A stretch of DNA of 41,511 bases from Woeseiaceae bacterium (GTDB taxonomy: Bacteria > Pseudomonadota > Gammaproteobacteria > Steroidobacterales > Woeseiaceae): positions 1 through 41,511 of the forward strand of contig JASJBG010000060.1 in NCBI GenBank assembly GCA_030066625.1, given 5' to 3'. Shown here in pieces: positions 22,071 through 30,554 of this stretch. Each line of letters begins with the position of its first letter. Position 1 is the first letter of the stretch. A program made the translations under genes and the position numbers. Under the pieces are notes generated by a model that made no database searches, was not told the origin of the DNA, and was given only the letters and a program-made list of their open reading frames with translations.

Positions 22071-24104
22071 ATGCACTGCCGCAAAACGCTGGCCTGCCTC
22101 GCCGTCCTGTCGGCGCTGCACGCCGGACCGTCGCTTGCCCACGATGGCGAGCATGATGCCGTCGACGAGGTCGTCGTCTACGGGCGGGCTCAATCCCTGC
22201 TTGGCACAGCACAGTCGGCGTCAGAAGGCCTGGTCGGCTATGCGGACCTCGAGCTCGCGCCGCTGCTCCGGGTCGGCGAGCTCGTCGAGGCCGTCCCCGG
22301 CATGGTGGCCACGCAGCACTCGGGCACCGGCAAGGCCAACCAGTATTTCCTGCGTGGCTTCAACCTGGACCACGGCACCGACTTCTCCGCCAGCGTCGAC
22401 GGGGTGCCGGTCAACATGCGAACGCACGGTCACGGCCAGGGTTACCTCGACCTCAACTTTCTGATCCCGGAGCTCGTCGAGTCGGTCACCTATCGAAAGG
22501 GCCCGTACAGCGCGAAAGCCGGGGACTTCTCGTCGGCGGGCAGCGCCGCATTCGAGCTCTATGGCGAACTGGACGAGAACACCGTGCGCGTGTCCGTTGG
22601 CGAGTTCCAGCACATGCGCGGGCTCGCTGCCGGCTCCTTCGAACTCGGCGCCGCGGCGGTTACGGGTGCCTTGGACGTAACGAGCTATTCCGGCCCGTGG
22701 GAGATTGACGAGGATCTCGAGCAGTTGAGACTGCATCTCGGCGTTGCCACGCCGTTTCTCGGGCTCGTCGGCAAGCTAACGCTGCAAGGCTACTCGGGCA
22801 CCTGGAATTCCACCGACCAGGTACCGCGCCGTGCCGTCGACGCCGGACTCATTGACCGCCTCGGCTTCATCGACCCCGACCTCGGCGGCTCGACGGACCG
22901 CTACAGCCTGACCGGTTCGATCAGCTCCGAAACCTGGACGGCGACGCTGTACGTCGTCGATTATGATTTCTCGCTGTTCTCGAACTTCACCTACCTGCTC
23001 GAAGATCCGGATGGCGGCGACCAGTTCGAACAGGTGGACAATCGACAGATTTACGGCGCGAAGCTCGACGGTCACTACCACTGGGCAAACCTCGCGTTGC
23101 CGACAACGCTGCGCTGGGGCGGCGACGTCCGCATCGACGACATCGAAGAGGTCGGCCTGTTCACGACGACGGCCCGCCAGCGTACCGGTGTTGTCCGCCA
23201 GGATGCCGTGGATCAGCGCTCGGCCAGCGCGTATGCAGAGCTCACTGTCGCAGTCACGGATCGCCTGCGAACCTCGATTGGCACGCGCATCGACTACTTC
23301 GACTGGGACGTCGATGCACGTCTGGCCGAGAACAGCGGTTCCGGCGACGACGCGCTGACGAGCCCCGGTATCAGCGTCGCCTGGCGCGTTTCCGAGTCGA
23401 CCGAGCTGTACGCAAACTGGGGCCGCGGCTTTCACTCGAACGACGTTCGCGGCACGACGATCAGCATCGACCCGCGGAGCGGCGATCCCGCGAGCCGCGT
23501 AGCGGCGCTCGTCGCCTCCGAGGGCGCCGAAATCGGTGCGAGGATCGAGCCCAGCGAACGCTTCAGCGCGACGGCAACGCTATTCCAGCTCGACCTCGAT
23601 TCGGAACTCGTATTCGTAGGCGACGGCGGCGCGACGGAGCCGAACGCCGCGAGCGAACGCGTCGGCCTCGAACTAGCGACCTTCGTGCAGGCGAATGACT
23701 GGCTCGCCGCCAACCTCGAGTACACGCGCGTCAACGCGGAGTTCGTATCGGGCGAGGAGATCCCGGGTGCGGTCGAAGAAACCTTGTCGCTGGGGCTGAA
23801 TGCGGCCTTTGACAATCGCGTGTTTGCGAGCGCGCGACTGCGCTATCTCGGCGACGCGCCGTTGATCGAAGACGGTTCGGTTCGTTCGGACGATTCGCTG
23901 CTGGTGAATGCCAGCCTCGGCTACCGCTGGGATCGCGCCGAGCTGCGACTCGACGCGTTCAACCTGCTGGACTCGAACGACGACGACATTGCCTATTACT
24001 ACGCGTCACGGCTAGCGGGCGAATCGGCCGCAGGTATCGAGGACGTGCACTTCCACCCGCTGGAGCCGCGCTCGCTCAGGCTGTCGCTCGCCTACCGCTG
24101 GTAG
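22071..24104 (+). CDS. TonB-dependent outer-membrane receptor
   Basis: A 677-residue protein starting at ATG 22071 behind GAGAGGAG. A signal peptide (to about residue 23, ASLAHDG region) precedes a TonB-box-like DEVVVYGR. The plug domain shows VGELVEAVPGMVATQHSGTGKANQYFLRGFNLDHGTDFSASVDGVPVNMRTHGHGQGYLDLNFL, with the FLRGFN and DGVPV motifs of receptors. The barrel ends in the aromatic C-terminus LSLAYRW required for outer-membrane insertion. Compact plug motifs and the HGHGQGY loop place it in a receptor group of unassigned ligand. No TonB/ExbBD or inner-membrane transporter is adjacent, so the substrate (metal chelate, sugar or aromatic) cannot be named. Confidence 0.93.
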   Translation: MHCRKTLACLAVLSALHAGPSLAHDGEHDAVDEVVVYGRAQSLLGTAQSASEGLVGYADLELAPLLRVGELVEAVPGMVATQHSGTGKANQYFLRGFNLDHGTDFSASVDGVPVNMRTHGHGQGYLDLNFLIPELVESVTYRKGPYSAKAGDFSSAGSAAFELYGELDENTVRVSVGEFQHMRGLAAGSFELGAAAVTGALDVTSYSGPWEIDEDLEQLRLHLGVATPFLGLVGKLTLQGYSGTWNSTDQVPRRAVDAGLIDRLGFIDPDLGGSTDRYSLTGSISSETWTATLYVVDYDFSLFSNFTYLLEDPDGGDQFEQVDNRQIYGAKLDGHYHWANLALPTTLRWGGDVRIDDIEEVGLFTTTARQRTGVVRQDAVDQRSASAYAELTVAVTDRLRTSIGTRIDYFDWDVDARLAENSGSGDDALTSPGISVAWRVSESTELYANWGRGFHSNDVRGTTISIDPRSGDPASRVAALVASEGAEIGARIEPSERFSATATLFQLDLDSELVFVGDGGATEPNAASERVGLELATFVQANDWLAANLEYTRVNAEFVSGEEIPGAVEETLSLGLNAAFDNRVFASARLRYLGDAPLIEDGSVRSDDSLLVNASLGYRWDRAELRLDAFNLLDSNDDDIAYYYASRLAGESAAGIEDVHFHPLEPRSLRLSLAYRW

Positions 24105-24124
24105 GCGCTGACTGGCGTCAGCGC
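24105..24124. terminator. hairpin between convergent genes, possible terminator
   Basis: GCGCTGAC / GTCAGCGC stem of eight bp with a TGGC loop directly after the TonB receptor stop and reaching into the end of the convergent PEP-CTERM gene. No T-run follows on either strand, so it is at most a weak or Rho-assisted terminator. Confidence 0.4.
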
Positions 24125-24672
24125 GCGCGCCGGCGCAGGAGCGCGCCGAGGAACAGCCCGATTGCCAGCAGCGGCAGGATGCCCGGCTCGGGTACTTCCT
24201 GCATCGAGAAATCCCCGCTGCCGTCAGTCTGGAACCACCAGGTGCCGTTCAGGAAGGTGTCGAAGAAACTGCCGGTCGTCGAATAGATGTCGTCGACACG
24301 CAGCACGCCGTAATAACCCGTATTAATGTTGTTCCAGACGAGGAAGGTGCCGATGCCCATCGGGTCGACGTCGGCGTCGCCGACCGGACCGACGGAGTCG
24401 GCCGTGAAGTCGAAGATTGACGCGTCGGTGATCTGGGAGATATCGGTTACGCCAGTGGCGATGGCGACATCGCTGTCGCCGGTAAAGCCGCTGCCGTAGA
24501 AAAAGCCGAAATCGAGCGTGGCGATCGACCAGAACAGCGTGACGTCGTTGATGCCGTCGCCAATCGTGATATTCGGACCGGACTCGGGCCAGTCGACAAT
24601 ATTGCCGGTAATGACGTCCGCGTTCGCCGAAAAGGGCAACGCGACCAACAGGATCGCCAGGTACTTGCGCAT
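24118..24672 (-). CDS. PEP-CTERM sorting-domain protein
   Basis: The 184-residue protein starts at ATG 24672 after AGGGAAA; the longer frame to 24711 adds an implausible leader. A signal peptide (MRKYLAILLVALPFSANA) leads to a Gly/Asp/Thr-rich beta-type body and a C-terminal VPEPG, hydrophobic helix (ILPLLAIGLFLGALL) and RRRAR tail, i.e. the exosortase-recognised PEP-CTERM signal. It is therefore expected to be exported and processed at the cell surface. The body (e.g. FFYGSGFTGDSDVAIATGVTDISQITDASIFDFTADSVGPVG) has no recognised domain, although such segments recur in other PEP-CTERM proteins. It converges on the TonB receptor gene. Confidence 0.9.
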   Translation of the reverse strand: MRKYLAILLVALPFSANADVITGNIVDWPESGPNITIGDGINDVTLFWSIATLDFGFFYGSGFTGDSDVAIATGVTDISQITDASIFDFTADSVGPVGDADVDPMGIGTFLVWNNINTGYYGVLRVDDIYSTTGSFFDTFLNGTWWFQTDGSGDFSMQEVPEPGILPLLAIGLFLGALLRRRAR

Positions 24673-24866
24673 CGCTCGTTTCCCTATGTTGTTGTTCGTT
24701 GTTCCAGCCACGGCGGGTCCGTATCTGGTCGAATCACGTTAGCAGACTCCTGCCGGCGCCGGAACGCGTTTTTACCTGTCGATTATTCTGACATCCGGCG
24801 GTCACTAACCCGAAAACCGGACCTCGGTCGCGGCACGCCCGGCGCGTGGTCGCTAGCATTGGCCGC

Positions 24867-25262
24867 ATGTCATTGATCTCTTGGGCAATTGTGCTGATTG
24901 GTGCCGGCCTTTTCATGGCCGTGCTCTGGCAGACCGCCATCGTCTACTCCATGCGCCCGGAGAACTGCAGCAGCGCACGGCTGCGGTGGATGTTCGCGAC
25001 TCACGGTCTGTCAGTCGCGGCGCTCGGCCTGCTGCTGTTCCTGTACGGCGGCGGCTACCGCGCGACACCGTTCGACGACGTCTTTGGCATCCTGTTCATG
25101 GTGGCCGGCCCGCTCGTCGCAGTCGAGGCGCTGCTCGTGCCGCGTGACAAGCTCGTCAAGCGAACGCAGCTACTGACGCACGCGTGGTGGGAGGTGGACC
25201 TCTCCGACGAGACGGAAGTCTCGCCAGCCGATCGCGTTCGCAAATTGCGCAATCGCAACTAA
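24867..25262 (+). CDS. small membrane protein of unknown function
   Basis: A 131-residue protein. ATG 24867 is chosen because it places the first membrane helix (LISWAIVLIGAGLFMAVLW) at the N-terminus; a GTG at 24846 would add seven residues. No strong ribosome-binding site is visible. Three hydrophobic segments (about residues 3-24, 45-63, 72-92) are followed by a charged C-terminal tail (KRTQLLTHAWWEVDLSDETEVSPADRVRKLRNRN) expected to be cytoplasmic. Its stop overlaps that of the convergent oxidase gene. No family is recognised. The preceding gap 24673-24866 shows nothing identifiable. Confidence 0.55.
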   Translation: MSLISWAIVLIGAGLFMAVLWQTAIVYSMRPENCSSARLRWMFATHGLSVAALGLLLFLYGGGYRATPFDDVFGILFMVAGPLVAVEALLVPRDKLVKRTQLLTHAWWEVDLSDETEVSPADRVRKLRNRN

Positions 25263-26410
25263 CCGAAGCCAGCAAACAGGCTTGCGTGTGCATCGACGAT
25301 GCGCTCGGTCTCGTCGGCCTCAACGTGACGCGTGTAGTCGCCCGGCTTGAACGTACCGCCGAGCAGCAGGACGTCGGAGCGCGGGAACATATAGAGAACC
25401 CCGCTGCCACCACCAAACGTGAAGTAATCGATGGCAGGGTCCGGTGGCAGAAAAACGAGCTGCCCCTTCGCCGCTGTCAACTCTTCATCGCCGAAGAGTT
25501 CGCCGGCACCGAGACCCGTGCAGTTGAAGATCACGCCTTCGTCGAGCGACAGCACGTCGCTCAGAGTCGCGAACTCGCGAACGACGAAACGGCCACCGGC
25601 TACCTGGAAGTCCTGCACGAGCCGTCTCAGCAATACGCCCGGGTCGATCTGCATCGTCACGAAGCGCTGCGCGTACCAGTCGCCGAACGGATGCTCGCCC
25701 GGCTCGAGGTTGGCCTTGTGCGCGAACAGTGACGCGATCTCAGCCCGGCCGTCGAAACCGTCGAACGGCCGCCCGCGCAGCGTGTAGCCCTCCAGAAAGC
25801 GTATGCCGTAGTCGGGGCCCGTCAGGTTGGTGTAAGCGTGGTGCGAAACGCGCGAGGCCCAGTCGAGCTGTGACAGGAAGGCCGGAGACGCCCGCGACCC
25901 CTCGTAGACGCTGTACGGCGCCCATTCGCCCGCCGCGACGTTCGAGGTCGTGTGTCGCCAGACGTCACGCGTGTAGATGGTGACGTTCCAGCCTGCGTCC
26001 TGCAGAAGTCGCGCGCTGGTCAGTCCCATGATGCCGCTGCCGATCACCGCGACGTCGCCGGGCTGCATCCCGACAGTCTCCCGCACCGCCAGCGCCGAAG
26101 AACCCCAGGACAGGCTCAGGCCGCCGCCACCGTGGCCATAGTTGTGAACGATGGTCTTCTGATCGTAGGTTTCGCTCTTCACGACGAATCCAGAAGGCCG
26201 ATACGGACGATGGCCGACGATTGTCCGAATCACTGCTCCGCTCGACACGCGCGGTTTTGCCCAGGGTTCCCGCGAGTACGGCCGCGGGTAAGTCTTGCTT
26301 GCGACGGTTGGTACCGGCGCGCACGCGGCAACCGCCGCGCCTGCGGCAACCGAAGCAGCCGCTTTGAGTATGCTGCGACGGCTGCGCGGTTCTTGTTTTC
26401 GTTGTTTCAC
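25259..26410 (-). CDS. Tat-exported D-amino-acid oxidase-like flavoprotein with circularly permuted domain order
   Basis: A 383-residue protein. Residues 10-40 form a Tat signal (RSRRSILK, alanine-rich helix, AAC). Residues 60-110 hold VGHRPYRP and IVHNYGHGGGGLSLSWG, which in D-amino-acid and D-aspartate oxidases occur near the C-terminus. Only then comes the Rossmann motif VIGSGIMGL (122-130) that normally opens the protein, followed by AAGEWAPY, NCTGLGAGE (296-304) and LGGTFKPGD (about 350-358), and the protein stops where the Arg-x-x-Arg segment would usually follow. This is a circular permutation with all major FAD motifs kept. Substrate-carboxylate Arg (Arg71) is present. The predicted reaction is oxidative deamination of a D-amino acid to a 2-oxo acid, ammonia and H2O2, in the periplasm. 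It lies 10 bp after the Lrp-type regulator, so it is probably in that transcript. Confidence 0.85.
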   Translation of the reverse strand: MKQRKQEPRSRRSILKAAASVAAGAAVAACAPVPTVASKTYPRPYSREPWAKPRVSSGAVIRTIVGHRPYRPSGFVVKSETYDQKTIVHNYGHGGGGLSLSWGSSALAVRETVGMQPGDVAVIGSGIMGLTSARLLQDAGWNVTIYTRDVWRHTTSNVAAGEWAPYSVYEGSRASPAFLSQLDWASRVSHHAYTNLTGPDYGIRFLEGYTLRGRPFDGFDGRAEIASLFAHKANLEPGEHPFGDWYAQRFVTMQIDPGVLLRRLVQDFQVAGGRFVVREFATLSDVLSLDEGVIFNCTGLGAGELFGDEELTAAKGQLVFLPPDPAIDYFTFGGGSGVLYMFPRSDVLLLGGTFKPGDYTRHVEADETERIVDAHASLFAGFG

Positions 26411-26420
26411 TGCTTCTCCC

Positions 26421-26879
26421 TCAGGTTCGGAATGGCAGCGCCGTGTCGGTCTTGATCTCCTTCAGGATGATGTTCGACCGAACCTGCGACACACCCGGCA
26501 GACGAAAGATGAAGTCGTCGAGAAATTCATTGTACGCATCGATGTCTTCGACGACGACGCGCAGGTGGAAGTCGGCTTCGCCGCTCGTCGAGAAGCACTC
26601 CAGCACCTCGGGGTGGCGCAGGACCTCGCGGATGAACATCTCGACGTTCTTCTGCTCGTGGCGGGCGAGCGAGACGTGAACGATCGAGGACAGGCCAAAG
26701 CCGGCCTTCTTCGTGTTGACGATCACCGCGTAGCGGTCGATGACGCCCTGCGCCTCGAGCTGTTTCACGCGCCGCCAGCATGCCGAGCTGGACATGCCCA
26801 CACGCTCCGCGAGCTCCTGCATCGTCAGGCGGCTGTCGTTCTGAAGTTCGGCCAGGATGCGGCGGTCGCGAGACTCCAT
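26421..26879 (-). CDS. Lrp/AsnC family transcriptional regulator
   Basis: A 152-residue regulator. ATG 26879 (MESRDRRILAELQNDSRLTMQELAERVGMSSSACWRRVKQLE) is preferred because it gives the normal Lrp/AsnC length and follows GGGGAA; the frame is open to 27053. The N-terminal helix-turn-helix is followed by the RAM ligand-binding domain (VHVSLARHEQKNVEMFIREVLRHPEVLECFSTSGEADFHLRVVVEDIDAYNEFLDDF). Such proteins respond to amino acids and commonly control adjacent amino-acid catabolic genes. It is divergent from the indolepyruvate oxidoreductase gene, with 154 bp between starts, and upstream of the oxidase-like gene, so both are its likely targets. Confidence 0.92.
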   Translation of the reverse strand: MESRDRRILAELQNDSRLTMQELAERVGMSSSACWRRVKQLEAQGVIDRYAVIVNTKKAGFGLSSIVHVSLARHEQKNVEMFIREVLRHPEVLECFSTSGEADFHLRVVVEDIDAYNEFLDDFIFRLPGVSQVRSNIILKEIKTDTALPFRT

Positions 26880-27033
26880 CTGTTTCCCCAAGTGCGGATT
26901 TTCGGCAAATTCTATCATTTTTCCGCAATTTCTCGAATTCTGTCCCGAAATATGCCCGTCTGGTGGGAAGATAGGCATCACTTCACGGCCCGCTTCTGCG
27001 ACACTATGAAGTTCAAATGTCCCGAGCATCGCA

Positions 27034-30000
27034 ATGGCCGCCACCGCCGACACCCTGACCCGCTACCCGCTCGACAACTACGAGCTTCTGGATCGCTACC
27101 GCCGTGAGTCAGGACGTGTCTTTCTGACCGGCACGCAGGCGCTCGTGCGAATCGCGCTCATGCAGCGCACGATCGACAAGGCGGCGGGGCTCAACACGGC
27201 GGGATTCATCTCCGGCTATCGCGGCTCCCCGCTCGGTGCCGTCGACCAGGAACTCTGGCGCGCGAAGAAATTCCTCGACGAGAATCACATCGAGTTCCTG
27301 CCGGCCGTCAACGAGGACCTGGCCGCGACGGCACTGCTTGGCTCGCAGCAGGTCGAGACGGACCCGCATCGCGAGGTCGACGGTGTATTCGGCATCTGGT
27401 ACGGCAAGGGACCGGGGGTGGACCGGGCGGGCGACGCGCTGAAACACGGCAATGCGTACGGCAGCTCACCGCATGGTGGCGCGCTCGTGGTTGCCGGCGA
27501 CGACCATGGCTGCGTCTCGTCGTCGATGCCGCACCAGTCGGACGTCGCGTTCCTCACCTTCATGATGCCGCATCTGAATCCGGCCAACGTGGCCGAGTAC
27601 CTCGAGTTCGGCCTATACGGAATTGCGCTGTCGCGCTTCTCGGGCATGTGGGTCGGTTTCAAGGCGATCTCCGAAACGGTTGAGTCGGCGATGTCGGTCG
27701 AACTGCCGCCCTACCCGGAGTACGCGGCACCGGACTACACGCCGCCGGCCACAGGGCTGCACTATCGCTGGCCGGACTTCCCGGGCCCGCAGATCGAGGA
27801 ACGACTGGAAGCCAAGAAAGCGGCCACGCTGGCGTTTGCCGCGGCCAACCCGATCGACCGCAAGGTCTTCGACATCACCGACGCACGCTACGGCATCGTC
27901 ACGACGGGCAAGGCACATCTCGATCTCATGGAAGCACTGCGGCTGCTCGGCATCGACCGCCGCGAAGCCAGACGCATCGGTCTCGACGTCTACAAAGTCG
28001 GCATGGTCTGGCCGCTCGAAAACGAAGGTGCACTCGACTTCGTGCAGAGAAAGAACGAGGTGCTGGTTGTCGAGGAAAAACGCGGCATCATCGAGAGCCA
28101 GTTCAAGGAATACTTCTATGACTACCCGGGCAAAAAGCCCGAGCGGATGGTCGGCAAGGAAGACGACAACGGCGAACGGCTGGTGCCGTGGGTCGGCGAG
28201 CTCGAGCCCGTGCAGCTTGCCGGCATCGTCGCCCGGCGCCTGGACGCGGAGATGCCCGGACTCGATATGACCGCCCGCGCCGAGAAACTGCTGACGCGCG
28301 GCAGCAACATCATCGACATCCAGGGTGCGACACGCATTCCCTACTTCTGTTCGGGCTGCCCGCACAACACGTCGACGAAAGTACCCGAGGGTTCGAAAGC
28401 GCTCGCCGGCATCGGCTGTCACTTCATGGCGAGCTGGATGAAGCGCGATACCGACGGCCTGATCCAGATGGGCGGCGAAGGCGTCAACTGGGTGTCGCGG
28501 TCCAGGTTCAACGGCAACCGGCACATCTTCCAGAATCTCGGCGACGGTACCTTTTATCATTCGGGTTCGGTTGCAATCCGCCAGGCCGTCGCCGCTGGCA
28601 CGAATATCACCTTCAAGATTCTCTACAACGACGCGGTCGCAATGACCGGCGGTCAGCCCGTCGACGGCCCGATCTCCGTGCAGGCGATCGCGCACTCGAT
28701 TCGCGCCGAGGGTATCGACCGCATCGCGCTGGTCACGGACGAACCGGAGCAGTTCAGCCTGGCGGACTTCCCCGCCGGTACGACCCTGTCGCACCGCAGG
28801 GAACTCGACGCGATCCAGCGGGAGCTGCGCGACATCCCGGGCGTCACCGTGCTTATCTACGCGCAGACCTGCGCAACCGAGAAGCGCCGGCGCCGCAAGC
28901 GTGGCCTCATGGAAGACCCGAACAGGTTTGTCGTTATCAACGACCTCGTCTGCGAAGGCTGCGGCGACTGCTCCGTCGAATCGAACTGCCTGTCGGTCGT
29001 GCCGAAGGAGACGCCTTTCGGTCGCAAGCGGCAGATCGACCAGAACAGCTGCAACAAGGATTATTCGTGCGTCAACGGATTCTGTCCGAGCTTCGTTACG
29101 GTCGAGGGCGGCAAGCGGCAGGCTTTGGCCGCCGAGGTCAAAACGGCCGACGCCTCGGCACTGCCCGCACCTGACATGCTGCCGATCGACGACTGCTTCG
29201 ATCTCCTCGTCACGGGCGTCGGCGGAACGGGCGTGGTCACGGTGGGCCAGCTAATCACGATGGCGGCGCACCTCGAAGGCAAGGGCTCTTCCGTGCTCGA
29301 CTTCATGGGCTTCGCGCAGAAGTTCGGGCCGGTATTGAGCTACATTCGTATTGCGAACGAGCCGGCGGCGATCAACCAGGTGCGTATCGAGCAGGCCCGC
29401 GCCGACGCGCTGATCGGCTGCGACCTCGTCGTCAGCTCCGCGCCGAAAGCATCGACGACCTATGGCGCCTCGCGCACACAGGCCGTCGTCAACACTGCGG
29501 AAATGGCGACCGGCGACTTCGTCAGGCATCGCGACGCAAACCTGCGTGCCGACGAGCGAATCGAAGCGATCGGCCGAGCCGTGCACACGCTGTCGACCGT
29601 CGACGCGAACGCTCTTGCCGCGAAGCTCATGGGCGACACGATCTACGCAAACGTGCTGCTGCTCGGCTACGCCTGGCAGAAAGGGCTCGTGCCGGTCAGC
29701 GAAGCGGCGCTGCTGCGCGCGATCGAGCTCAACGCCGTCAAGGTCGATAACAACAAGCAGGCGTTCGGCTGGGGCCGTATCGCGGCGGCCGATCCCGACC
29801 AGCTCGACAGGGCACTCAACGGCGACGAACCGAGAATCACCGACGCGACGCTCGATGAGGTCATCGCTCGGCGGCGTGCATTCCTCGTCGACTACGACGG
29901 CGAGAACTACGCAGCCGAGTATGAGGAACTCGTCAGAGAGACGCTCGAAGATGAGCGACGGCTCGTTGACAGCGAGGAACTCACCGACGCGGTCGCACGC

Positions 30001-30495
30001 AGCTACTTCAAGCTGCTCGCGATCAAAGACGAGTACGAAGTGGCGCGGCTGCACACTCAGACCGGCTTCCTCGAATCGATACGCCGCGACTACGGCGACA
30101 ACGCGAAGGTCCGCTTCCATCTTGCACCGCCGGTCCTGAACGGCAAGCGCGACGCTCGCGGCCGGCCGCTCAAGAAGCAGTTCGGCAGCTGGATGATCCC
30201 GGTCTTCCGCGTCCTCGCTGCCATGAAGCGCCTGCGCGGCACGGCCTTCGACGTATTCGGCATGACGGCCGAGCGGCGAATGGAACGCGAACTCGTGGGC
30301 GAGTTCATCGAAACCCTCGGCTACCTGATCGACAACCTGACGGTGGACAATCACGCCACCGCCTGCGAGATCGTCCATGCGTACATGGACATTCGCGGCT
30401 ACGGACCGGTCAAGGAAGAGGCCGTCACCGAGGTGCGCGAACGCATCAAGACACTCATGAAGAGCTTCCTGCAGACGGTGCCCAAGGCCGCCTAG
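27034..30495 (+). CDS. indolepyruvate ferredoxin oxidoreductase, fused alpha-beta-gamma type
   Basis: A 1153-residue 2-oxoacid:ferredoxin oxidoreductase. The N-terminal pyrimidine-binding region has GTQALVRIALMQRTIDKAAGLNTAGFISGYRGSP; a cysteine set CSGCPHNT (about residue 450) precedes the thiamine-pyrophosphate motif GDGTFYHSGSVAIRQAVAAG with NDAVAMTGGQ (about 503-545). A ferredoxin-like CEGCGDCSVESNC cluster and CNKDYSCVNGFCPSF (about 640-690) follow, then a gamma-type domain with LLVTGVGGTGVVTVGQL (about 727). It should oxidise aryl-pyruvates (indole-, phenyl-, hydroxyphenylpyruvate) with CoA to aryl-acetyl-CoA, reducing ferredoxin. Phenylacetyl-CoA is the direct substrate of the paa enzymes encoded upstream. 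The start ATG 27034 has a weak ribosome-binding site. Confidence 0.93.
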   Translation: MAATADTLTRYPLDNYELLDRYRRESGRVFLTGTQALVRIALMQRTIDKAAGLNTAGFISGYRGSPLGAVDQELWRAKKFLDENHIEFLPAVNEDLAATALLGSQQVETDPHREVDGVFGIWYGKGPGVDRAGDALKHGNAYGSSPHGGALVVAGDDHGCVSSSMPHQSDVAFLTFMMPHLNPANVAEYLEFGLYGIALSRFSGMWVGFKAISETVESAMSVELPPYPEYAAPDYTPPATGLHYRWPDFPGPQIEERLEAKKAATLAFAAANPIDRKVFDITDARYGIVTTGKAHLDLMEALRLLGIDRREARRIGLDVYKVGMVWPLENEGALDFVQRKNEVLVVEEKRGIIESQFKEYFYDYPGKKPERMVGKEDDNGERLVPWVGELEPVQLAGIVARRLDAEMPGLDMTARAEKLLTRGSNIIDIQGATRIPYFCSGCPHNTSTKVPEGSKALAGIGCHFMASWMKRDTDGLIQMGGEGVNWVSRSRFNGNRHIFQNLGDGTFYHSGSVAIRQAVAAGTNITFKILYNDAVAMTGGQPVDGPISVQAIAHSIRAEGIDRIALVTDEPEQFSLADFPAGTTLSHRRELDAIQRELRDIPGVTVLIYAQTCATEKRRRRKRGLMEDPNRFVVINDLVCEGCGDCSVESNCLSVVPKETPFGRKRQIDQNSCNKDYSCVNGFCPSFVTVEGGKRQALAAEVKTADASALPAPDMLPIDDCFDLLVTGVGGTGVVTVGQLITMAAHLEGKGSSVLDFMGFAQKFGPVLSYIRIANEPAAINQVRIEQARADALIGCDLVVSSAPKASTTYGASRTQAVVNTAEMATGDFVRHRDANLRADERIEAIGRAVHTLSTVDANALAAKLMGDTIYANVLLLGYAWQKGLVPVSEAALLRAIELNAVKVDNNKQAFGWGRIAAADPDQLDRALNGDEPRITDATLDEVIARRRAFLVDYDGENYAAEYEELVRETLEDERRLVDSEELTDAVARSYFKLLAIKDEYEVARLHTQTGFLESIRRDYGDNAKVRFHLAPPVLNGKRDARGRPLKKQFGSWMIPVFRVLAAMKRLRGTAFDVFGMTAERRMERELVGEFIETLGYLIDNLTVDNHATACEIVHAYMDIRGYGPVKEEAVTEVRERIKTLMKSFLQTVPKAA

Positions 30496-30554
30496 CACAG
30501 GGCCCGGCAAAGATCGACAACGCAGCCGCACGCGATCCGTGCGAGGATTCACGG

